The notes below the pieces were generated by a model. That model was not told where the DNA came from. It searched no databases and was given only the letters and a program-made list of their open reading frames with translations. Positions 35,893 through 43,575 of a DNA stretch of 64,000 nucleotides are shown in pieces. The stretch is from NCBI GenBank assembly GCA_041397825.1, contig JAWKVX010000003.1, positions 124,001 to 188,000 of the forward strand, read 5' to 3'. Source of the DNA: JANNSX01 sp041397825 (lineage in GTDB: Bacteria; Pseudomonadota; Alphaproteobacteria; Rhizobiales; Hyphomicrobiaceae). The first letter of the stretch is position 1. Each line of letters opens with the position of its first letter. Position numbers and translations under genes: made by a program.

Positions 35893-37122
35893 CTAGCCCG
35901 GTGTGTGACCGGAGGCCAAATGCATACGGCGGGGGTCGATCTCGACCGGCATCGGCGCCTCCCGGAGCATGGCAAGATAGGCCTGTTGATAGTGGTCGAC
36001 GCAGGAGGCGAGGCTGTAAAGCCGCTCAGATCGTTCGCGCGCGGCCCGTCCCATGTCGGATCGGCGCTTCGGATTTCGCGCGAGCTCGAGCAGGGCCGAT
36101 GCAATCGCCGCAGGCGCTCTGGGCGGTACAACCAACCCAGCGATCCCGTGCGGCACCGCCTCGGCATTGCCGCCGACATCGGTCACCAGCATCGGCAGTC
36201 CTGCGGCCAAGCCTTCGATGACCGCATTCGAGAATCCTTCCTCGTGCGAGACATTGAGCCCGATATCAGCGGCTCTGAGAAGATCGGGAACATCCCGGCG
36301 CTCGCCGAGCCAGCGGATGCGATCGGCAATGCGCAGCGATTCGGCGCGTGCCCGAAGCGTCGCTTCGAGACCGTCGTTGCGGCCGATGACGAGAAGGCAC
36401 CAATCCGACGCCAGCTCCGCTTTCGCCCGGCCGAGGGCATCGATCAAGTCGGAATGCCCCTTATACGGGATAAGATTGGCGACGATGGCGAGGACGAGCG
36501 TCGAGCTCGGGATGTCCAGGGCGGTGCGAATGTTCTCTCGATCGGACTGCGGTTCGTGGGCGGACAGGTCGAGACCATTGTAGATGAGACCGGTGCGGGC
36601 CGGATCGGCGTTCTCGCCATCGACCAATTCGGCGTGGACCCGTCGCGAGTTTGCGAGAATGAGGTCCATGTGCCGGTGCAATGACCGCTCACAGCGAGCA
36701 AGTCGGGGCCGCTTCGCCTGGTAGTCGTTCTGACTGCGCCGGCTCATGACGAGGTGCGGCACGCGCGCCCAACGGGCGAGTCGGGCACCGACGATGTAGG
36801 CGAGCGGCAGAAAGAAGTGGGCGATGTCCGGTTTTCTTGCGATGAGCTCCCGCGCTAGGAGCACGGTTCCGATAGTCAGCGCGCGAGCCGTGCCGATGCC
36901 CGAGCGATAGAACCCCGCCGCTACCGCCCCTGGTCCGATCACGCGAACACCCTGCCGGCGCACCTCCGCCGCAAGCACGCCCGGCCTGCCGAGGCAGACG
37001 ACCGTGACGTCGAAACCGCGCTCGACGAGTCTCGGCGCAATCTGTGCGATGTGCCGCTCCGTGCCACCCGTATCGAGGGTAAGCGTGACGATGACGAGGC
37101 GAGGCGCGCGATCGTCGACCAT
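35893..37122 (-). CDS. GT4-family glycosyltransferase
   Basis: This 409-residue protein has the GT-B fold. The N-terminal strand is LVIVTLTLDTGGTERHIAQI, and the C-terminal domain carries the GT4 donor-site signature NVSHEEGFSNAVIEGLAAGLP split around residue 300, with the E-x7-E pattern. It is a retaining transferase using an NDP-sugar, and the sugar is unknown. No membrane helix is evident. It sits between the aminotransferase and asnB genes in the same operon, 7 bases after the aminotransferase stop. Confidence 0.92.
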   Translation of the reverse strand: MVDDRAPRLVIVTLTLDTGGTERHIAQIAPRLVERGFDVTVVCLGRPGVLAAEVRRQGVRVIGPGAVAAGFYRSGIGTARALTIGTVLLARELIARKPDIAHFFLPLAYIVGARLARWARVPHLVMSRRSQNDYQAKRPRLARCERSLHRHMDLILANSRRVHAELVDGENADPARTGLIYNGLDLSAHEPQSDRENIRTALDIPSSTLVLAIVANLIPYKGHSDLIDALGRAKAELASDWCLLVIGRNDGLEATLRARAESLRIADRIRWLGERRDVPDLLRAADIGLNVSHEEGFSNAVIEGLAAGLPMLVTDVGGNAEAVPHGIAGLVVPPRAPAAIASALLELARNPKRRSDMGRAARERSERLYSLASCVDHYQQAYLAMLREAPMPVEIDPRRMHLASGHTPG

Positions 37123-37129
37123 TTCGTGG

Positions 37130-38350
37130 TCAAGCAGAGCGTGCGAACGACTGAATGATTCGCGCAGCTCGCGCGGCGGTCGTCGCGAGCCGGGCCTCGT
37201 CGAGCGTCGGATGTACCTCGAACATCAGATTGGTCTCACCCAGGGCGCGGGCCACTGGCCGCTCCGGCTCGTTCTGTCCCGCGAAGGCGCGTTCACGGTA
37301 GATCTCCGAGCAACCGCCGGAGAACGCGCGGATGCCTTCGCCGACCAAGGCTACGAGAATGTCGTCCCGGGTCACGCCATCCTTGAGAGCGGCCGGCAAC
37401 AGGAAGGCATGCAGTTTGTAGAAGGCGTGTCGGATTCCTTGGCGTGGGAGAGGTATGCGGAGGCAGGCCACACTGGCGAGCGCGTCCCGCCAGATCTCCG
37501 CGCGCCGTCGGCGAGCCTCCACCCATTGATCGAGCTTGCCGAGTTGGCAGAGGCCGATTGCGGCCTGCATCTCGATCATCCGCCAGTTCGTCCCAATGCT
37601 CTCGTGCACGAAACGGAACCCAGGTCGGTCCGGCGGCGCCACCATCCGCTCGTAGCTCTTGCCGTGATCTTTGTAGCTCCACGCGCGCGACCACGCGTCC
37701 CGGTCCCGGAAGAGGACGATGCCGCCCTCGCCGCCCGTCGTGATGATCTTGTCCTGGCAGAAGGAGAATGCAGCAGCGTCGCCGAAGCTCCCGGCCGGTC
37801 TGCCGTCAATCCGTGCCCCCTGCGATTGGGCACAATCTTCGATCACCTTCAGTCCGTGCTCCCGGGCGAGCGCCATGATCTCAGGCATCTCCGCCGGCCA
37901 GCCACCGATATGGACCGGAAGAATGGCGCGCGTGCGCGGGCCGAGCATGGTCCGGATGGTGGATGGTGTGATATTGCCGCTCCCGGCGTCGACCTCGGCG
38001 AAGACAGGTGTCGCTCCGACCGTCGTGACCGTGGACGCCGAGGCGATGAAGCTGCGCGGCGTGACGATGACCTCGTCGCCCGGCCCGATGCCGAGGGAGC
38101 GTAACGCGAGCTCGAGCGCGACGGTGCCATTGAACACGGCGACCGCGTGCGGCTGGCCGACATACGCCGCGAAGGCGGCCTCGAATGCCTTGACCTTGTC
38201 GCCCGTCCATTGGTTGACGCGCCCGGAGGCGAGAACCTCGATGGCTGCGGCGATCTCGTCGTCCGCGTAGTGTGGCCAAGTCTCGGGCGCCGCGGGCATC
38301 GCGCTTGCGCTAGCTTCGACGGTCCAACTTTGTAGCCTGTTTACGGACAA
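37130..38350 (-). CDS. DegT/DnrJ/EryC1/StrS-family sugar aminotransferase
   Basis: This 406-residue PLP-dependent enzyme has VFNGTVALELALRSL for phosphate contacts, VIEDCAQSQGA for the ring-stacking Asp/Gln region and SFCQDKIITTGGEGG with the PLP lysine. Such enzymes transaminate keto-sugars for surface polysaccharides. The start is a TTG at 38350 preceded by GGAGGAT; the first in-frame ATG, at 38299, lacks a ribosome site. The capD-like gene in the same operon could supply the 4-keto sugar. Confidence 0.92.
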   Translation of the reverse strand: MSVNRLQSWTVEASASAMPAAPETWPHYADDEIAAAIEVLASGRVNQWTGDKVKAFEAAFAAYVGQPHAVAVFNGTVALELALRSLGIGPGDEVIVTPRSFIASASTVTTVGATPVFAEVDAGSGNITPSTIRTMLGPRTRAILPVHIGGWPAEMPEIMALAREHGLKVIEDCAQSQGARIDGRPAGSFGDAAAFSFCQDKIITTGGEGGIVLFRDRDAWSRAWSYKDHGKSYERMVAPPDRPGFRFVHESIGTNWRMIEMQAAIGLCQLGKLDQWVEARRRRAEIWRDALASVACLRIPLPRQGIRHAFYKLHAFLLPAALKDGVTRDDILVALVGEGIRAFSGGCSEIYRERAFAGQNEPERPVARALGETNLMFEVHPTLDEARLATTAARAARIIQSFARSA

Positions 38351-38497
38351 GGGCGATCCTCCCGTCGACGTGGACTTAGCAGGGGAACGATCCCCAAGCT
38401 AGCTTGTTTGCTCCCAAAGGGTGCCTGGCAAGAGAGTTACGCCGCACTCCGAGCCCTGCAAGGGGCGAACTCATGCACCGATCTCAAACCCGACAGC

Positions 38498-39709
38498 CTA
38501 CAACCGCTCGAGCGTCGGCCCAGGCCCGATCGGGAGATCTTCGCCATCGGAACCTAGGCCGAGACCAAGGGCGGTACGTGTGGCCCGATTGACGATCTTG
38601 ACGTCGAACTCGCGCTCGGCCTTCAGGCGACTTGCCGTTGCCATGGCGGCAAGGCGGTCCGGCTCGGCGATCAATCGCATCATAGCGTCGGCCAATGCAC
38701 GGGCGTCAGCCACCGGCACGATCAGGCCGTTGCTGCCCGGCTCCACAGTGTCGCGGCAGCCGTTGGCGTCCGTAGTGATGATCGGCCGGCCCATCGCCAA
38801 GGCCTCCAGAACGGTCCGCGGCATGCCTTCGCCGTAGGAGGGCAGCACGTAGACATGAGCATCACGGATGAAAGGGCGCACATCATCCTTGGACCCCAGA
38901 TAGGTAACGACATCGCTGTAGCGGGCCAACTCGGAGGCAGGCAATCCCGCCGGCCCGCCTTCACTGGGGCCGATGAGGACGAATCTGGCCTTATGGCCGC
39001 GAGAGCGGACGATGCGCGCTGCCTCGCAGAACTCGAAGATGCCCTTGTATCGAACGAGACGGGCGATCAGAAGGAAGGTCAGCCCATTGTCGACCGGCGG
39101 CAAGGGGGACGCGGCGAAACGATCAACATCGACCCCCGAGCCGCCAACCAGCGCGATCGGCATTGATCTCGGAATGAGACGCAAGCTTTGCAGCGTTGCA
39201 AGGTCGTCCTTGTTCTGGAAGATCAGCCCGGTCGAGGCGCGGAAGGCGCGCCGATAGAGCAGCTTCGTCGCCTGGCGCACGGCCATGATCTTCGGATTCC
39301 ACGACTTCAGGAATGCATAGCCGAGGCCTGTGATCATGGGCACCCTGCGGCTGACACCGGCCTGATGGCCGGCCAGGGCGCTATAGATGGCCGCTTTGGG
39401 CGTGTATCCGGTCACGACATCGGGCGACCAGGCGCGGAACCTGGCGATGAGGGCGCGGACCGTCTCCACATCGGCCATTGGGTTGAGACCGGTTCGCTCG
39501 AGTTTGATCGAGTCGGATTGCAGCCCAGCGGCATCGAGCGTGTCGATCGTCTCTCGGTCGAGGTCGGGGGCGAGGCAGAGCACCTCGTGACCGGCTGCGC
39601 GTATCTCCGTCAGCAGCTGGAACCGGAAATTGATGAGCGATGGCGCGTAGGAGGCCACAATCGCCAGTCGCTGCGGCCGGCCGATGCTGCCCGATGACGG
39701 CCTTGTCAA
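38498..39709 (-). CDS. GT4-family glycosyltransferase
   Basis: This 403-residue GT-B enzyme begins LAIVASYAPSLINFRFQL. The C-terminal signature VYVLPSYGEGMPRTVLEALAMGRP carries the E-x7-E pair of GT4. It resembles transferases that add the second sugar in polysaccharide repeat synthesis (GalNAc/Bac-type acceptors), but the donor cannot be fixed. The start is TTG 39709, overlapping the stop of the capD-like gene as TTGA. A 147-base gap to the aminotransferase gene follows. Confidence 0.9.
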   Translation of the reverse strand: MTRPSSGSIGRPQRLAIVASYAPSLINFRFQLLTEIRAAGHEVLCLAPDLDRETIDTLDAAGLQSDSIKLERTGLNPMADVETVRALIARFRAWSPDVVTGYTPKAAIYSALAGHQAGVSRRVPMITGLGYAFLKSWNPKIMAVRQATKLLYRRAFRASTGLIFQNKDDLATLQSLRLIPRSMPIALVGGSGVDVDRFAASPLPPVDNGLTFLLIARLVRYKGIFEFCEAARIVRSRGHKARFVLIGPSEGGPAGLPASELARYSDVVTYLGSKDDVRPFIRDAHVYVLPSYGEGMPRTVLEALAMGRPIITTDANGCRDTVEPGSNGLIVPVADARALADAMMRLIAEPDRLAAMATASRLKAEREFDVKIVNRATRTALGLGLGSDGEDLPIGPGPTLERL

Positions 39710-41814
39710 TGCAGCAACCGGCGGCCGTTGGGCTCAACGCCGACTTCGGTGGTGCTCGCCAGATGCCGGGTCTCGGGCGTGTAGCCTTCGACCGTGCGCT
39801 TCAGGACGGCGTGGATGGCCTCGACGTTCTCGAGCTCCATGGCTTTGCCGAGCGATTCGAGCTCACGCTCGATCTCGGCAATGCTCAGCGACGGCTCCCA
39901 ACTCCGCTTGATGCGAGGATGCAGCGTGCCGGTCGTATTCTCGGAGATGAGCAACTCCTCATAGAGCTTCTCGCCATGCCTAAGGCCCGTGTACTCGACG
40001 GCGATGTCGCCGGCCGGATTGGCCTCGCTGCGAACATCGAGGCCCATCAGTCGGATCATCGAGCGGGCCAGAGTGTCGATTTTGACCGGCTCGCCCATAT
40101 CCAGTACGAAGACCTCGCCGCCATTGGCCATGGCGCCGGCCTGGATGACGAGCTCAGCGGCCTCGGGGATGGACATGAAATACCGGACCATGTCCGGGTG
40201 TGTGACTGTGACCGGCCCGCCGGCCTCGATCTGCCGTCGAAACAGTTTCACGACCGAACCGGACGAATCGAGCACGTTGCCGAAGCGGACCATGGTGAAG
40301 ACGGTTCGGCAGCCGGTGTCGCCTGCGTGGGCCTGCAACACGAGCTCAGCCAGGCGCTTGCTGGCCCCCATGATGTTGGTCGGTCGAACGGCCTTGTCGG
40401 TCGAGATGAGGACGACCCGCTCGACGCCAAGGTCACGGGCAGCCTCGGTCAGAATGCGCGTGCCGTAGGTGTTGTTGCGGATGCCGGCGATCGGGTTGTG
40501 CTCGACGATGGGCACATGCTTGTAGGCCGCCGCGTGAAAGATCGTGCAGACGCGATGTTGCCGGATCGTGCGCCGCACCAAGCTGTCGTCGAGAATCGAG
40601 CCCAGCACTCCGACGACGTCGCAACTCGGTGATGGCGATGGGTCCAACACGTCCCGCGCCGGGTCTGGCTGGTGCATAACGGCCCTGATCTCGCTCTCGA
40701 TCTGGTAGAGCGCCGCCTCCGATACATCCAACAGCACGAGTCGCGCCGGACGCTGTTTGATGATCTGCCGGGTCAACTCGGAGCCGATCGAACCGCCGGC
40801 GCCGGTCACGAGAACGACCTTGTCGCGAATCGTACGTTCGATGAGGTTCGGATCGGGCGGAACTGGGTCCCGGCCCAGCAAATCATCGGCGCTAATCTCG
40901 CGGAGGTCGCTGATCCGGACCTTGCCGGTGGCAATATCCGCGATGGCGGGCAGCGTTCGCACCCGTACGGGGAACAATTCGAGCTGCTTGATGATGTTAC
41001 GCCGATGGGCACGCGTGGCCTCGGGGACAGCGAGCAAGACCTCCTCGACGGCCTCGCGCTGAATGAGCTTCGATATCTTCTGTGGCCGATAGACCTTCAA
41101 GCCACCGACCATCTGCCCCCAGAGCGTCTCGTTCTCGTCGATGAAGCCGACCGGCAGGTAATCGTGTGACAGCCGGAGGGCCTGCAAGAGCTGGACGCCC
41201 GTCACGCCGGCGCCATAGATCACGACGTTCTTGCGCTCGACATCAAATCGCGCCGGCGTCGCATGTGGTACGCCGCGCAGGATCCAGCCCGCCAACTGCC
41301 GGCTCGACCAGACGAGCGCCGCGGCAAGGACGCCGTACATGACGATCGTCGAGCGGGGCAGCAGGCCTCTGACGCCGGAGAGTTGAAAGAACAGAACCCA
41401 GATGAGGACGCCGAGCGCGACGGCGAGAAAGATGCGGGTGGCCCCCTGCGGTCCGATGAACCGGGTCACCAGCCGGTAGAGGCCGAGGCTTTGAAAGGTG
41501 GCCAATCCGATGATAGGCCCGGCGAGCAGGACGAGGGCGAAAGGCAGGTCTGGTGGAACGTACAGCTCATTGAGACGCAACGAGAAGCTTGCCCACAACG
41601 ACAGGCTGAGCAGGAGGAAGTCGTTCAGGATCAGCAGCAGCCGTTTGGGATAGCGCGGCAGGTTGACGATCCTGAGCCGCCAATTGCGATTGCCGTCGGT
41701 ATTGAGGGACATGGCGTTCCGGGAGCCCGATTCGTCTTGCGCCTGACGTACCCGCCGGCCGATGCTAGAGACTTCGCCGGACGGGTACAAGGTGGTTAAA
41801 CGATTCGGCGGCAA
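39706..41814 (-). CDS. Membrane-bound NDP-sugar 4,6-dehydratase/epimerase (CapD/WbpM type)
   Basis: About 700 residues: four N-terminal membrane helices (LLLILNDFLLLSLSLW onward), a first Rossmann domain with YGAGVTGVQLLQAL, and a catalytic SDR domain with VTGAGGSIGSEL. The active-site ISTDKAVRPTNIMGASK has Met in place of the usual Tyr, as in the WbpM/FlaA1 family. Such enzymes convert UDP-GlcNAc to a 4-keto-6-deoxy sugar. I used TTG 41814, which follows AGGAGG at short spacing; ATG 41712 gives 668 residues. It is the first gene of the operon. Confidence 0.9.
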   Translation of the reverse strand: MPPNRLTTLYPSGEVSSIGRRVRQAQDESGSRNAMSLNTDGNRNWRLRIVNLPRYPKRLLLILNDFLLLSLSLWASFSLRLNELYVPPDLPFALVLLAGPIIGLATFQSLGLYRLVTRFIGPQGATRIFLAVALGVLIWVLFFQLSGVRGLLPRSTIVMYGVLAAALVWSSRQLAGWILRGVPHATPARFDVERKNVVIYGAGVTGVQLLQALRLSHDYLPVGFIDENETLWGQMVGGLKVYRPQKISKLIQREAVEEVLLAVPEATRAHRRNIIKQLELFPVRVRTLPAIADIATGKVRISDLREISADDLLGRDPVPPDPNLIERTIRDKVVLVTGAGGSIGSELTRQIIKQRPARLVLLDVSEAALYQIESEIRAVMHQPDPARDVLDPSPSPSCDVVGVLGSILDDSLVRRTIRQHRVCTIFHAAAYKHVPIVEHNPIAGIRNNTYGTRILTEAARDLGVERVVLISTDKAVRPTNIMGASKRLAELVLQAHAGDTGCRTVFTMVRFGNVLDSSGSVVKLFRRQIEAGGPVTVTHPDMVRYFMSIPEAAELVIQAGAMANGGEVFVLDMGEPVKIDTLARSMIRLMGLDVRSEANPAGDIAVEYTGLRHGEKLYEELLISENTTGTLHPRIKRSWEPSLSIAEIERELESLGKAMELENVEAIHAVLKRTVEGYTPETRHLASTTEVGVEPNGRRLLH

Positions 41815-42007
41815 CGTCCTCCTTCCGGCCGCAGGCGACTTGACGCATGTGATGAAACCATCGTTCAGTTTGAGTTCATATGGATCGCGTTAGGGTTGCG
41901 GCCAGTGCGAGGCTTGGCGTTTTCCGAGCCTTCGATCCTCGGCTTGGAGCTGCAAGCTGCGACGTGGAGTGGGATCACCGGTCGGCGGCGCGGCGAGAGG
42001 CGGCGAG

Positions 42008-42244
42008 ATGGGATTTGCGATGCGACACAAAATGAAGATCGCCCTTCTGTTGTCAGCTCTTGGGCTTGGCGGGTTGGCCTTCGCTATGCCGACGACACTG
42101 TGGTCGGGCAAGGCGGTCGCCGCCAACTCCTGCACCAAGAGCTGCCAGGTCCAGTTCCAACGATGCATGAAATCGTCGGGCGATCGAAATGCCTGCACGG
42201 ATCAGCTGAACTCGTGCCGCAACCAGTGTTTTGCGGGCGGCTGA
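42008..42244 (+). CDS. Small secreted protein with mirror-symmetric cysteines
   Basis: This 78-residue protein starts at ATG 42008 after GAGAGG. A hydrophobic signal segment (KIALLLSALGLGGLAFA) is followed by a mature part of about 45 residues. It contains six cysteines spaced C-X3-C-X6-C-X9-C-X6-C-X3-C, which reads the same in both directions. This suggests a helical hairpin closed by three disulfides. Function unknown; periplasmic location inferred. A strong hairpin follows. Confidence 0.7.
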   Translation: MGFAMRHKMKIALLLSALGLGGLAFAMPTTLWSGKAVAANSCTKSCQVQFQRCMKSSGDRNACTDQLNSCRNQCFAGG

Positions 42245-42280
42245 GGCGCCGGCCGGCCCATACATCCGTTCGAAACGACA

Positions 42281-42304
42281 TCGGCCCGCCGTTTGGCGGG
42301 CCGA
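42281..42304. terminator. Bidirectional terminator between small Cys-rich gene and rpsI
   Basis: A perfect ten-base stem (TCGGCCCGCC / GGCGGGCCGA) with a GTTT loop lies between convergent genes. It lies 36 bases after one stop and 27 bases after the other. Confidence 0.8.
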
Positions 42305-42331
42305 ATGCGTTTCGGATACTTGAACGTGCGG

Positions 42332-42823
42332 CTAACGCTTCGAGAACTGGAAGCTCCGGCGCGCTTTCGGCCGGCCATATTTCTTGCGCTCGACGGTCCG
42401 GCTATCGCGGGTGAGGAATCCGGCCTTCTTGAGGACGCCTCTCAGCTCGGGCTCATAATAGGTCAGAGCCTTGGAGAGGCCGTGCCTTAGTGCGCCCGCC
42501 TGGCCCGACAAGCCACCACCCGCAACCGAGGCGACGATGTCGAACTGGTCTACGCGGTTGGCAGTGACGAGCGGCTGGCGGAGCATCATCTGAAGCACGG
42601 GCCGCGCGAAGTACTCGGCATGGTCCTTGCCGTTGACGGTGATGCGTCCGTGGCCTCGTTTCACCCAGACGCGGGCGATCGCATCCTTGCGCTTGCCGGT
42701 CGCATAGGCACGGCCCTGCGCGTCAATCTTCTTCTCGCGCACCGGCGCATCGGCGTTCGCCTGCTGGGCGTCACTCTTGAGCTGGCTCAGATCCTCGAGC
42801 GTTCTCGACTCTGTCATCGACAT
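42332..42823 (-). CDS. rpsI: 30S ribosomal protein S9
   Basis: This 163-residue protein has the S9 core from YATGKRKDAIARVW and ends with the invariant KARRSFQFSKR tail that reaches the P-site tRNA. An alphaproteobacterial N-terminal extension of about 37 residues precedes the core. The start at ATG 42823 is 5 bases after the rplM stop, giving the usual L13-S9 operon; ATG 42817 is also in frame. Confidence 0.97.
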   Translation of the reverse strand: MSMTESRTLEDLSQLKSDAQQANADAPVREKKIDAQGRAYATGKRKDAIARVWVKRGHGRITVNGKDHAEYFARPVLQMMLRQPLVTANRVDQFDIVASVAGGGLSGQAGALRHGLSKALTYYEPELRGVLKKAGFLTRDSRTVERKKYGRPKARRSFQFSKR

Positions 42824-42828
42824 GGCGC

Positions 42829-43293
42829 CTATGCGCTCCTCTTGTTCTTGCGATTCATGGAGGCGACATCGAGCTTGACGGGCTGCTGCGCCTCGTGCGG
42901 ATGCTCGGCACCGGGATAGACGCGGAGATTGCTCATCTGACGGCGTGCCAACGGACCCTCGTCGAGCATGCGCTGGACGGCCTTCTCGACGACACGGCCC
43001 GGAAACTTGCCTTCCAGGGTCTTGGCGGCGGTCCGGCCCTTGATTCCACCTGGGTAGCCAGTGTGCCAGTAGAACGTCGACTGCTGGCGCTTGCGGCCGG
43101 TCAAGGCCACCTTTGCCGCGTTGATGACGATGACGTTGTCGCCGCAATCGACATGCGGTGTGTAGTCGGCCTTGTGTTTGCCGCGCAGAATGCGGGCGAT
43201 CACCGTCGCCAGCCGGCCGACGACCAGTCCGTCAGCGTCGATCAGCACCCACTTCTTCTGGACGTCCGCGGGTTTCAGATTGAAAGTCTTCAT
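42829..43293 (-). CDS. rplM: 50S ribosomal protein L13
   Basis: This 154-residue protein starts MKTFNLKPADVQKKWVLID and contains GRLATVIARILRGKHK, HTGYPGGIK and VYPGAEHPHEAQQP. It is an assembly protein of the large subunit. GAGCGAG upstream of ATG 43293 could serve as ribosome site. It is divergent from the cation antiporter gene, with a 282-base AT-richer region between. Confidence 0.97.
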   Translation of the reverse strand: MKTFNLKPADVQKKWVLIDADGLVVGRLATVIARILRGKHKADYTPHVDCGDNVIVINAAKVALTGRKRQQSTFYWHTGYPGGIKGRTAAKTLEGKFPGRVVEKAVQRMLDEGPLARRQMSNLRVYPGAEHPHEAQQPVKLDVASMNRKNKRSA

Positions 43294-43445
43294 GGGCTCG
43301 CTCTTTTCGGGCGGCGATGCCGCCCCTCGGGGCTCGTTTTTCGGAAGACGCTCGCCGGTCGGACACGATCGGCTCGTGCGCGACATGCTTTTACGTGACA
43401 AGCCCTTTGCGGTCAATGCGCTCGAGAAATAAAAAATCGTTTGGA

Positions 43446-43479
43446 ATCAATATATTGATAGGAAGGTAATATATTACCT
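43446..43479. promoter_or_regulatory. Two adjacent perfect AT-rich palindromes, operator-like
   Basis: ATCAATATATTGAT (43446-43459) and AGGTAATATATTACCT (43464-43479) are each perfect palindromes and share the core AATATATT. Their centres are 19 bases apart, about two helical turns, which fits cooperative binding of two dimers on one DNA face. They lie in the divergent region between rplM and the CPA2 antiporter, 97-130 bases before the antiporter start. Confidence 0.65.
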
Positions 43480-43575
43480 CACGTGAATCGCGCCGTTGCG
43501 CTGTCGCTGTCGCACGCACGGGCTTCCGCGGCGTTCCGAACAAGGGCAAGCTCCATCGGCCAGGGAGGGCAAGGC

